Under the pieces are notes generated by a model. That model searched no databases and was not told the DNA's origin. It worked only from the letters and a program-made list of their open reading frames with translations. Source: Dendrophyllia cribrosa (taxonomy: Eukaryota > Cnidaria > Anthozoa > Scleractinia > Dendrophylliidae). From it: a DNA stretch of 64,000 bases. This document shows, piece by piece, positions 9,749 to 20,805 of the stretch. Made by a program: the position numbers and the translations under genes. How positions within the stretch are numbered: the stretch's first letter is position 1; each line of letters begins with the position of its first letter. The DNA is taken from contig JAJLRJ010000001.1 of NCBI GenBank assembly GCA_024195265.1, positions 8,168,357 through 8,232,356 on the forward strand, read 5' to 3'.

Positions 9749-12700
9749 CTAGTGATGTTGGATGATGTCTAGTTACGTTAGATGATGCCTAGTGATGCTG
9801 TATGATGCCTAGTGATGTTGGATGATGTCTAGTTACGTTAGATGATGCCTAGTGATGCTGGATGATGCCTAGTGATGTTGGATGATGTCTAGTTACGTTA
9901 GATGATGCCTAGTGATGCTGCATGATGCCTAGTGATGTTGGATGATGTCTAGTTACGTTGGATGATGTCTAGTCATGCTGCATGATGCCTAGTGATGTTG
10001 GATGATGTCTAGTTACGTTAGATGATGCCTAGTGATGCTGTATGATGCCTAGTGATGTTGGATGATGTCAAGTTACGTTAGATGATGCCTAGTGATGCTG
10101 TATTATGCCTAGTGATGTTGGATAATGTCTAGTTACGTTAGATGATGGCTAGTGATGCTGTATGATGCCTAGTGATGTTGGATGATGTCTAGTTACGTTA
10201 GATGATGCCTAGTGATGCTGTATGATGGCTAGTGATGTTGGATGATGTCTAGTTACGTTAGATGATGCCTAGTGATGCTGTATGATGCCTAGTGATGTTG
10301 GATGATGTCTAGTTACGTTAGATGATGCCTAGTGATGCTGCATGATGCCTAGTGACGTTGGATGATGTCTAGTTACGATAGATGATGCCTAGTCATGCTG
10401 CATGATGCCAAGTGATGTTGGATGATGTCTAGTTACGTTAGAAGATGCCTAGTGATGCTGTATGATGCCTAGTGATGTTGGATGATGTCTAGTTACGTTA
10501 GATGATGCCTAGTGATGCTGTATTATGCCTAGTGATGTTGGATAATGTCTAGTTACGTTAGATGATGGCTAGTGATGCTGTATGATGCCTAGTGATGTTG
10601 GATGATGTCTAGTTACGTTAGATGATGCCTAGTGATGCTGTATTATGCCTAGTGATGTGGGATAATGTCTAGTTACTTTAGATGATGCCTAGTGATGCTG
10701 TATGATGCCTAGTGATGTTGGATGATGTCTAGTTACCTTAGATGATGCCTAGTGATGCTGTATGATGCCTAGTGATGTTGGATGATGTCTAGTTACGTTA
10801 GATGTTGCCTAGTGATGCTGTATGATGCCTAGTGATGTTGGATGATGTCTAGTTACGTTAGATGATGCCTAGTGATGCTATATTATGCCTAGTGATGTTG
10901 GATGATGTCTAGTTACGTTAGATGATGGCTAGTGTTGCTGTATGATGCCTAGTGATGTTGGATGATGTCTAGTTACCTTAGATGATGCCTAGTGATGCTG
11001 TATGATGCCTAGTGATGTTGGATGATGTCTAGTTACGTTAGATGTTGCCTAGTGATGCTGTATGATGCCTAGTGATGTTGGATGATGTTTAGTTACGTTA
11101 GATGATGCCTAGTGATGCTATATTATGCCTAGTGATGTTGGATAATGTCTAGTTACGTTAGATGATGGCTAGTGATGCTGTATGATGCCTAGTGATGTTG
11201 GATGATGTCTAGTTACCTTAGATGATGCCTAGTGATGCTGTATGATGCCTAGTGATGTTGGATGATGTCTAGTTACGTTAGATGATGCCTAGTGATGCTG
11301 TATGATGCCTAGTGATCTTGGATGATGTCTAGTTACGTTAGATGATGCTTAGTGATGCTATATTATGCCTAGTGATGTTGGATAATGTCTAGTTACGTTA
11401 GATGATGGCTAGTGATGCTGTATGATGCGTAGTGATGTTGGATGATGCCTAGTGATGCTGTATGATGCCTAGTGATGCTGCATGATGCCTAGTGATGTTG
11501 GATGATGTCTAGTTACGTTAGATGATGCCTAGTGATGCTGCATGATGCCTAGTGATGTTGGATGATGTCTAGTTACGTTAGATGATGCCTAGTGATGCTG
11601 TATTATGCCTAGTGATGTTGGATAATGTCTAGTTACGTTAGATGATGCCTAGTGATGCTGTATGATGCCTAGTGATGTTGGATGATGTCTACTTACGTTA
11701 GATGATGCCTAGCGATGCTGTATTATGCCTAGTGATGTTGGATAATGTCTAGTTACGTTAGATGATGCCTAGTGATGCTGTATGATGCCTAGTGATGTTG
11801 GATGATGCCTAGTGATGCTGCATGATGCCTAGTGATGTTGGATGATGTCTAGTTACGTTAGATGATGCCTAGTGATGCTGCATGATGCCTAGTGATGTTG
11901 GATGATGTCTAGTTACGTTAGATAATGCCTAGTGATGCTGTATGATGCCTAGTGATGTTGGATGATGTCTAGTTACGTTAGATGATGCCTAGTGATGCTG
12001 TATTATGCCTAGTGATGTTGGATAATGTCTAGTTACGTTAGATGATACCTAGTGATGCTGTATGATGCCTAGTGATGTAGGATGATGTCTAGTTACGTTA
12101 GATGATGCCTAGTGATGCTGTATGATGCGTAGTGATGTAGGATGATGTCTAGTTACGTTAGATGATGCCTAGTGATGCTGTATGATGCCTAGTGATGTTG
12201 GATGATGTGTAGTTACGTTAGATGATGCCTTAAGTGATGCTGTATTATGCCTAGTGATGTTGGATGATGTCTAGTTACGTTAGATGATGCCTAGTGATGC
12301 TGTATGATGCCTAGTGATGTTGGATGATGTCTAGTTACGTTAGATGATACCTAGTGATGCTGTATGATGCCTAGTGATGTAGGATGATGTCTAGTTACGT
12401 TAGATGATGCCTAGTGATGCTGTATGATGCCTAGTGATGTTGGATGATGTCTAGTTACGTTAGATGATGCCTTAAGTGATGCTGTATTATGCCTAGGGAT
12501 GTTGGATGATGTCTAGTTGCGTTAGATGATGCCTAGTGATGCTGTATGATGCCTAGTGATGTTGGATGATGTCTAGTTACGTTAGATGATGCCTAGTGAT
12601 GCTATATTATGCCTAGTGATGTTGGATGATGTCTAGTTACGTTAGATGATGGCTAGTGTTGCTGTATGATGCCTAGTGATGTTGGATGATGTCTAGTTAC

Positions 12701-15700
12701 CTTAGATGATGCCTAGTGATGCTGTATGATGCCTAGTGATGTTGGATGATGTCTAGTTACGTTAGATGTTGCCTAGTGATGCTGTATGATGCCTAGTGAT
12801 GTTGGATGATGTTTAGTTACGTTAGATGATGCCTAGTGATGCTATATTATGCCTAGTGATGTTGGATAATGTCTAGTTACGTTAGATGATGGCTAGTGAT
12901 GCTGTATGATGCCTAGTGATGTTGGATGATGTCTAGTTACCTTAGATGATGCCTAGTGATGCTGTATGATGCCTAGTGATGTTGGATGATGTCTAGTTAC
13001 GTTAGATGATGCCTAGTGATGCTGTATGATGCCTAGTGATCTTGGATGATGTCTAGTTACGTTAGATGATGCCTAGTGATGCTATATTATGCCTAGTGAT
13101 GTTGGATAATGTCTAGTTACGTTAGATGATGGCTAGTGATGCTGTATGATGCCTAGTGATGTTGGATGATGCCTAGCGATGCTGTATGATGCCTAGTGAT
13201 GCTGCATGATGCCTAGTGATGTTGGATGATGTCTAGTTACGTTAGATGATGCCTAGTGATGCTGCATGATGCCTAGTGATGTTGGATGATGTCTAGTTAC
13301 GTTAGATGATGCCTAGTGATGCTGTATTATGCCTAGTGATGTTGGATAATGTCTAGTTACGTTAGATGATGCCTAGTGATGCTGTATGATGCCTAGTGAT
13401 GTTGGATGATGTCTACTTACGTTAGATGATGCCTAGCGATGCTGTATTATGCCTAGTGATGTTGGATAGTGTCTAGTTACGTTAGATGATGCCTAGTGAT
13501 GTTGGATGATGTCTAGTTACCTTAGATGATGCCTAGTGATGCTGTATGATGCCTAGTGATGTTGGATGATGTCTAGTTACGTTAGATGTTGCCTAGTGAT
13601 GCTGTATGATGCCTAGTGATGTTGGATGATGTTTAGTTACGTTAGATGATGCCTAGTGATGCTATATTATGCCTAGTGATGTTGGATAATGTCTAGTTAC
13701 GTTAGATGATGGCTAGTGATGCTGTATGATGCCTAGTGATGTTGGATGATGTCTAGTTACCTTAGATGATGCCTAGTGATGCTGTATGATGCCTAGTGAT
13801 GTTGGATGATGTCTAGTTACGTTAGATGATGCCTAGTGATGCTGTATGATGCCTAGTGATCTTGGATGATGTCTAGTTACGTTAGATGATGCCTAGTGAT
13901 GCTATATTATGCCTAGTGATGTTGGATAATGTCTAGTTACGTTAGATGATGGCTAGTGATGCTGTATGATGCCTAGTGATGTTGGATGATGCCTAGTGAT
14001 GCTGTATGATGCCTAGTGATGCCGCATGATGCCTAGTGATGTTGGATGATGTCTAGTTACGTTAGATGATGCCTAGTGATGCTGCATGATGCCTAGTGAT
14101 GTTGGATGATGTCTAGTTACGTTAGATGATGCCTAGTGATGCTGTATTATGCCTAGTGATGTTGGATAATGTCTAGTTACGTTAGATGATGCCTAGTGAT
14201 GCTGTATGATGCCTAGTGATGCTGTATGATGCCTAGTGATGTTGGATGATGTCTAGTGATGTCTAGTTACGTTAGATGATGCCTAGTGATGCTGTATGAT
14301 GCCTAGTGATGTAGGATGATGTCTAGTTACCTTAGATGATGCCTAGTGATGCTGTATGATGCCTAGTGATGTTGGATGATGCCTAGTGATGCTGTATGAT
14401 GCCTAGTGATGTTGGATGATGTCTAGTTACCTTAGATGATGCCTAGTGATGCTGTATGATGCCAAGTGATGTTGGATGATGTCTAGTTACGTTAGATGAT
14501 GCCTAGTGATGCTGTATGATGCCTAGTGATGTTGGATGATGTCTAGTTACGTTAGATGATGCCTAGTGATGCTGTATGATGCCTAGTGATGTAGGATGAT
14601 GTCTAGTTACGTTAGATGATGCCTAGTGAAGCTGTATGATGCCAAGTGATGTGGGATGATGTCTAGTTACGTTAGATGATGCCTAGTGATGCTGTATTAT
14701 GCCTAGTGATGCTGTATGATGCCTAGTGATGTAGGATGATGTCTAGTTACGTTAGATGATGCCTAGTGATGCTGTATGATGCATAGTGATGTTGGATGAT
14801 ATCTAGTTACGTTAGATGATGCCTAGTGATGCTGTATTATGCCTAGTGATGTTGGATGATGTCTAGTTACGTTAGATGATGCCTAGTGATGCTGCATGAT
14901 GCCTAGTGATGTTGGATGATGTCTAGTTACGTTAGATGATGCCTAGTGATGCTGTATGATGCCTAGTGATGTTGGATAATGTCTAGTTACGTTAGATGAT
15001 GCCTAGTGATGTTGGATGATGTCTAGTTACGTTAGATGATGCCTAGTGATGCTGTATGATGCCTAGTGATGTTGGATGATGTCTAGTTACGTTAGATGAT
15101 GCCTAGTGATGCTGTATTATGCCTAGTGATGTTGGATAATGTCTAGTTACGTTAGATGATGGCTAGTGATGCTGTATGATGCCTAGTGATGTTGGATGAT
15201 GCCTAGTGATGCTGCATGATGCCTAGTGATGTTGGATGATGTCTAGTTACGTTAGATGATGCCTAGTGATGCTGTATGATGCCTAGTGATGTAGGATGAT
15301 GTCTAGTTACCTTAGATGATGCCTAGTGATGCTGTATGATGCCTAGTGATGTTGGATGATGTCTAGTTACGTTAGATGATGCCTAGTGATGCTGTATGAT
15401 GCCTAGTGATGTTGGATGATGTCTAGTTACGTTAGATGATGCCTAGTGATGCTGTATGATGCCTAGTGATGTTGGATGATGTCTAGTTACCTTAGATGAT
15501 GCCTAGTGATGCTGTATGATGTCTAGTGATGTTGGATGATGTCTAGTCACGTTAGATGATGCCTAGTGATGCTGTATGATGCCTAGTGATGCTGTATGAT
15601 GTCTAGCGACATTGGATGACGAATAGTGATGTTAGATGATGTCTAGCGACATTGGGTGACGTACAGTGATGTTGGATGACGTGTAGTTATGACTGGTGAT

Positions 15701-15703
15701 GGT
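9749..15703. repeat. 60-bp satellite array of trimeric 20-mers, about 6 kb
   Basis: About 99 copies of a 60-bp unit. Each unit is three related 20-mers: GATGATGCCTAGTGATGCTG, TATGATGCCTAGTGATGTTG and GATGATGTCTAGTTACGTTA. Variants include loss of one or two 20-mers (near 11440, 11800, 13170, 13500 and 14000), a 2-bp insertion (CCTTAAGTG) at about 12230 and 12470, and a degenerate right edge (15590-15703). Every 20-mer carries TAG, and since 20 is not a multiple of three all frames are closed, so it is non-coding on both strands. It abuts truncated gypsy gag on the left. Confidence 0.97.
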
Positions 15704-15834
15704 TTAAGTGAAGATATTGTTGCTGATTTTTCCTTTAGTGTACTGGAACACGAACTTACTACCTGCAGTCGTTTGGCAGGCCGACAGGGATTGGGGACAA
15801 CTAGGGCCCAGGGGCGCTCATATGCAACAAATAC

Positions 15835-16211
15835 GGGAGCTTACGCAACGAGGACGGCAACGCCAAGGAAAACGTCACTTGAAAAACGGATTCGCTTTTA
15901 TTTTAAACTACTTTGCAATTGTTCCAATTTGTTTAATTAGTCTAATATGACTGGATTGTCCAGGAGCTAAATTTGTAGGGTCAGCCTTTAATTTCAAATA
16001 GAGAAAGGAAAATTAACCGTCGTGTGTTCAGGTTCTCCACGAAACCTGTCATTTGACGTCATTGTTTTGCAGGGAAGGCAAAGAAATGTACCAAAATGGA
16101 AAACGCACGTGCAACACGTGCAACACGTGCATAAGCATCGTCTTCGCTCATTAAACCTATTGTTTTGTACCGTTCGCTCTGCCGTCGCCGTCGTGGTTGC
16201 GTAAGCTTCCC
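15835..16211. mobile_element. MITE with GGGA(A)GCTTACGCAAC termini
   Basis: The left end begins GGGAGCTTACGCAACGAGG, and the right end is the near inverse (reverse complement begins GGGAAGCTTACGCAACCACG). It interrupts the KCTD9-like fragment: the flanks on both sides align to adjacent positions at 44.2 kb. No coding potential. A CACGTGCAACACGTGCAA tandem lies inside at about 16110-16130. Confidence 0.7.
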
Positions 16212-16292
16212 ATTATACCGCCTATCAGTTTTCGTAGATGACAAAAACATTTTACTGCTGAGAAGTGGGTTGTTTTTGAATGCGACGAAAAA

Positions 16293-16374
16293 TAGCCTGC
16301 GCGCAGACGTATCCGATTTCCTTGCTCCCCGCGGAAAAGGAGCAAGGAAATCGGATACGTCTGCGCGCAGGCTA
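16293..16374. repeat. Perfect 36-bp inverted repeat (hairpin)
   Basis: The arms 16293-16328 and 16339-16374 are perfect reverse complements around a 10-nt spacer. The outer part reads TAGCCTGCGCGCAGACG. It is absent from the homologous position at about 44330, so it is an insertion. It is a compact foldback or terminal remnant of a palindromic transposon. No coding. Confidence 0.9.
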
Positions 16375-16764
16375 ACGTAAAACTGCCTTTAAAAATCAGA
16401 ATATGTCCAAAATATGATCAGAAGAGAGTGACGGAGTAAATGTACGATTTCGATAATTTTTTTAAATTTTCAGTCTGAAGTCCGGTCCGCAAATATTTGT
16501 AAACTTTTAAGAGATACTAAACTAAAAATATCCCGACTTGAATGCTTGTATTAAAATACCGTGTACAGGATTACGTTTAAGAAAAAAGGTCTTGCTAAGT
16601 TTTCTCGCGTATTGCGAATGAGAAAGATTCGAACTATATAAGAATCAAAAGCCAAAATCCGGGCCCAAAAACGGAATAAGTTCGTAACCCGTTAAAATTT
16701 TTCTCTGAATCCGAATCCTGGCAAAATTATTCAGTTACAAAATCTGCTGATCCGTACACCTATA

Positions 16765-17077
16765 AAGGTCCATTTACACATGCGATTTTTGTCGCGCTCT
16801 CCAAAGCAACTTTTATCGCAAGTGTAAACTAGCGGCGATCTCCTGTGCGATTCGGGTGCAACATTTACTCTTATTTGCTGTGATTTCACAAAAATCGCCG
16901 CCAAGTTGCATCAGGCTTTGAACATGTTCGAAACCTCTGCGACATTGCGCCACAAATCGCGCCCAAATCGCCACCCGTTTACACATGCGATTTGAAGATG
17001 CAACTTGCGCGCGACAAAAATTGCATCGACAAGTGCGACAAAAATTGCACAAAAAATCGCCTGTGTAAACGGGCCTT
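16765..17077. mobile_element. MITE with AAGGCCCGTTTACACA-type termini, copy in segment A
   Basis: The left terminus is AAGGTCCATTTACACATGCG, and the right terminus is its inverse ending GTGTAAACGGGCCTT. TA flanks lie at 16763-16764 and 17078-17079. A second copy (23249-23571) lies at the start of duplicate segment B. It marks the left limit of the large duplication. Confidence 0.75.
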
Positions 17078-18929
17078 TAACTCCCCTCCTTATTACGGAC
17101 ACCAAATTGAGGTCTTCAAGGTATCCGCTACAGCGAGAGTTTACTGTAATTACGAGTAAATGACACCGGTGCATTTAAAGAAGTGTCATTTATTGACATG
17201 AAGAGAATCATTTTAAATGCAAGTCACAGAAAAGTTACAATTTCACAGAGGTCTTTTAATATTGGGCAAACATACAAAAAATATTGATTGTCGTTGAAGT
17301 ATTTTAGACTACATACAGTCCCTCTTTCCCAGCTTAGTCCGTCGAGCGAAAATCGAAAAAAACGTTTTTGCGTGGCCATTTTCCGCTCGCCAGTGTTTTC
17401 TCGTTTCTCGCTCGACAGACTGAGATGGTGAAGAGGGGCTGCTCGTCTGGCTCGTAGTCAAAATCAAACAAGTTAAAAATCGAATCACAATAATAAAAAC
17501 AAATTACAATGTACTTACAAAGTATAAAAAGGCGTATAAAACATTTACAAAAGGTGTTGTCAAACAGGACTGGGTTACAAAAGTATAGATGTATACATTT
17601 TATAAATTACGATAAAATAATCTAATTACAATTAAAATACTATTATATTTTAATAAGGCTATAATCATGTGCAAACCATCGCAAAATAGCAACCAATCAG
17701 ATCTTGACATTAGAACACGAAACCATCCGTTTTAGACCACGGCATGGGTCAGATAAGTTCCGATCTTTCACCTGCTGGTCTAAAACACGGTACCTTTGTC
17801 CATTGAGAGCCTCGTTATTCTCTCTTGTGTGTTTCGATTGGTTAAAGCACTTTTTTCTTGCTATCAATGGCTAAACTGTTTCTTTTCTTTCTTTTTGTAT
17901 CGTTTTAGTTTCTTTAGAAGGAATGTAAAACTTGCTCGGAACAGTACATTTGCTTTATACGCGGAAGACACAGGGAGTCCAGTCAGCCAAGAGGTCCTGT
18001 TTCTTTTAGGAGCCAGTTGAGAGCGCTAGTGCGACCCTGCTCTCTAAGTGCGGGCACCAACTTTCTCTGCGCATAGGCCATGGTACCAGTTAATCCATTC
18101 AACCTGACAATAATAGACGGAAACATTTTTTTTTTATCTCTACTTCATTTAGTGCAACTTATCTATGTGCGTTCAACAGATAGATTTAATTTGGAGCTGG
18201 ATTAAAACGAAGAAAATCACGCAAAAAATGGAAATGGTCTATTAAGGAGGCTCGACTTTCATACTTAACCAAGTGATCAAAGTTTGATGTGTCACTGGTT
18301 GTCAAGCGACAGCGGTTACTATAGCAACGCCAGCTTGTTGCCCTTTGTTATAAACGTACCTCCTCATATGTCAACATGGAGGGCATAAGGAGCTTGGTTT
18401 GAATTGGAAACTACAAGAGACAAAGAGACAAAGTTATCACTCCAGCCAATCACAATAGACGTAAACAATCCAACGAACCAATCACAACTCGGAGAAAATT
18501 TATGTATGCGGCGCCAAGGGCGGGAAAGTGCGTGCGGCAACTCCTGCAATTGGTTTTGATTTAACTTCTGATTGGTTGAAAAATTACAATGTGTAGCAAT
18601 GCAAAAACAAAGCAATCGCGAATTTAGAGAATGCTTACCAGAGTAACTGGCTCGAAGCCCAGATTTCCCCTGCTCTTAAAATTGTTCTGTTAAGAAAGCG
18701 AAAAGCGATTATTATTATTATAAGATGGTGAAATAATAAAAGGTAGGAATAAATTCAATGAAAGAAATCACTTTTCTTCACTCATCTGAAGAGATCTGTC
18801 ATTACCTGAAGTTCAACAGGTTTTAAAAGTAACACGCTTTCAATGCGGATACCAAAAGCGCCATATTCATAGAAACCGGGTTCTAAACAAACAAACATCA
18901 GGATTAGTTTTAGTTTTGGGATTTCGTAC

Positions 18930-19550
18930 GTAGACTCAAAAGTTAGAACCACCTTGTACAGCATAATAAACAGCACCACAGCAAAGTACTGCTGAATAGC
19001 TTTCATTTGAATGGTCACACTTTAGGATTTCATCCACATACTCAAAAGTTAGTACCACCTTGTACAGCATAATAAACAGCACCACAGCAAAGTACTGCTC
19101 AGTAGCTATTTCATTATAATGGTCACACTTTACGATTTCGTCCACAGACTCAGAAGTTAGAACCACCTTGTACAGCATAATAAACAGTACCACGGGAAAG
19201 TACTGCACAATAGCTTCACTTGAATGGTCACACTTTAGGATTTCATCCACAGACTCAAAAGTTAGAACAACCTTGAACAGCATAATAAACAGCACCACAG
19301 GAAAGTACTGCTCAGTGGCTTTCATTTGAATGGTCACACTTTAGGATTTTATCCACAGACTCAAAAGTTAGAACCACCTTGTACAGCATGATAAACAGCA
19401 TCACAGGAAAGTATCGCTCGATAGCATTCATTTGAATGGTCACACTCTAGGATTTCATCCGCAGACTCAAAAGTTAGAACCATCTTGTACAGCATAATAG
19501 ACAGAACCACAGGAAAGTACTGCTCAGTAGCTTTCATTTGAATGGTCACA
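18930..19550. repeat. 106-bp intronic tandem repeat, about 6 copies (segment A)
   Basis: Units recur at 105-108 bp (ATGGTCACAC at 19011, 19119, 19224, 19330, 19436 and 19542). Each includes TTTGAATGGTCACAC, ACTCAAAAGTTAGAAC, TTGTACAGCATAATAAACAG and AAAGTACTGCTCA. It corresponds to the tandem block in B (26560-27070) and is related to the 88-bp array at 51.4-52.5 kb. Confidence 0.93.
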
Positions 19551-19689
19551 TTTTAAAGTGCACCTAACCCCAATTTTTTTTTTTGCTTAATCAACTTTAT
19601 GTACATTGAAAAGTTGAATAGTTAAATATTTCTTGTTTTTAACGTCGCGTTAGTGAGTTATAGAGATTTGAATTTACAAAATGCTAATT

Positions 19690-19874
19690 AGATGACGTAA
19701 ATTCGGGAATCATTTATTATACAACTACTTGTTTTTACCTCCAAGTAATATTTATTACGAATCAATTGACTAACCACAGTTTGTATTTGGTATTTCTCAA
19801 ATTGATTTTCCTTAAGTTGTATACTGCGTATTGTTAATTGACGTAGAAATAATGGCAAATTCCCGAATTTACGT
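19690..19874. repeat. Short inverted-repeat insertion replacing exon 19 in segment A
   Basis: ATGACGTAAATTCGGGAAT near 19693 and its inverse ATTCCCGAATTTACGTC near 19857 bracket about 180 bp of AT-rich sequence. The right end abuts the point where homology with segment B resumes (GCTGAGGTGGATTTAAAAAG). Probably a MITE; no flanking duplication could be fixed. Confidence 0.45.
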
Positions 19875-20198
19875 CGCTGAGGTGGATTTAAAAAGCTCAT
19901 AATCTAGCGTTGAATCTTCGTCAGAAAAAATCACGATGCGGATTGAGCAATGTATGTGCTTATCTTTAAGAACTACAAAATGACGCTCGGAGTGACTTAG
20001 TCTGAAGCAAACAACAGCGGGAGTTAGGGATGCATCAGGCTATGTTAGAATAAAGCGGTTATTTACCATTTCTTTTATGAAAAAAAGCCAGCGATATGTA
20101 ATTTGACGTAAAATACATGTGCAATACACATACGCAAACATCAGAGCGCGCATAGCCGTAAGGAGCAAAAGTGCCGTGTCGCCTTGGCGGTACCGTGG

Positions 20199-20250
20199 CA
20201 AGCCATAACCCACACGCACGCGCACACGCGCGCGCACACACATGCAAACA
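20199..20250. repeat. CA/CG-rich simple repeat beside exon 18 copy
   Basis: ACACGCACGCGCACACGCGC-type purine-pyrimidine alternation next to the splice donor of the exon 18 copy; the parent has the same at about 27679-27720. Alternating purine-pyrimidine tracts of this kind can adopt Z-DNA; that is inference only. Confidence 0.7.
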
Positions 20251-20805
20251 AAAGTTACCTTCGTGTGCAGTTAAAAATGAGCCAATCCCATGTCCAGTGC
20301 CATGCAAGAAATCCAGTCCGACATCCCACAATGCTATACGGGCTAAGGTATCCAGTCTTTGTCCTGTAAAGGACCGACAAAATAGATAAAAATAAATAAC
20401 CCGGGGAACCAAGGACTTTTTGCAGATGACCTCTCGCTAACTGGCTGAACCTGCGATTCTCGTCAACTGAACCTGCGATTCTCGTCAAGGAAGTATGTAA
20501 AAAAGAAAATGATGTAAAGTAATACAGCGACAAGCTCACTTGACCACTTTCAGAGCGTTTTACGTGACTGTCGAATAAGTAATTCGCATTTGCTTCGGTT
20601 GTTGTTGTTGTTGTTCGGTTTTGCATTAAAACTCGCGCCACTTTCTCAACCAATCAGAAGTAAAACCAAACCAACTTTGCATATTTTTCCCACGGTATGC
20701 TATCTGACTCGTTCAAATCAGCGAAAAAAACGAATTTTAGAACGCGATTCGATAGTAGTTGTCCAAATCTCAGGCAAATAAAAAGGGTCTTAAATGATTC
20801 CTTAA

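Larger units (their letters stand above)
15761..16440 (+). pseudogene. Degraded copy of the KCTD9 promoter/first-exon region
   Basis: Three segments align by eye with the 5' region of the KCTD9 gene at about 44180-44395. 15761-15834 matches the GACAGGGATTG...CTCATATGCAA part. 16212-16292 matches the CAGTTTT...GAATGCGACGAAAAA part. 16375-16432 matches the AGAATATGTCC...AGAAGAGAGTGACGG part, which in the gene is exon 1 coding sequence. Here an 11-bp insertion and a following in-frame stop destroy it. A 377-bp MITE and an 82-bp palindrome separate the segments. No later KCTD9 exons follow. Confidence 0.65.
17983..20363 (-). pseudogene. Partial duplicate of the Xaa-Pro aminopeptidase gene (exons 18, 20-23)
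   Basis: Minus-strand copies of five exons: exon 18 at 20259-20363 ([11 protein letters not shown]), exon 20 at 18806-18882 (IRIE), exon 21 at 18639-18686, exon 22 at 18360-18410 and terminal exon 23 at 17983-18103. Splice sites remain recognisable. It cannot encode enzyme: exon 19, which carries half of the first metal-ligand Glu codon, is missing. The terminal exon is 121 instead of 120 nt and shifts frame before the C-terminus, and a conserved Asp in exon 20 is Tyr. There is no N-terminal half or promoter. Confidence 0.9.
16765..20716. repeat. Duplicated segment A (direct duplicate of 23249-28164)
   Basis: Nearly colinear with 23249-28164 in the same orientation. The copy at 23-28 kb additionally contains two insertions (23673-24227 and 25012-25570) whose empty target sites are intact here, TTAA at 17175-17178 and TATA at 17956-17959. 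Homology starts at the TIR of a MITE and fades after GACTCGTTCAA near 20716. The stretch 19556-19873 has no counterpart in B and replaces the place where exon 19 lies in the gene. Segment A holds five aminopeptidase exon copies. Confidence 0.88.

Noticed and set aside
9749..15703. CRISPR-like array or coding repeat protein
   Set aside because: The repeats are contiguous with no unique spacers, and all six frames are closed by TAG/TGA/TAA in every 20-mer. It is a satellite in a eukaryotic genome.
18782..19549. Repetitive membrane-like proteins ([16 protein letters not shown] repeats)
   Set aside because: These are frames through the 106-bp intronic tandem repeat; frames break between units and no start or splice support exists.
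17983..20363. A second, functional aminopeptidase P gene
   Set aside because: It lacks exon 19 and all upstream exons, and its terminal exon is frameshifted by one base relative to 25598-25717.
20059..20412. Single-exon ORF of about 117 aa
   Set aside because: Only 20259-20363 is coding (an exon 18 copy); the rest is intron read-through, including a CA/CG simple repeat giving Arg/Val/Ala runs.
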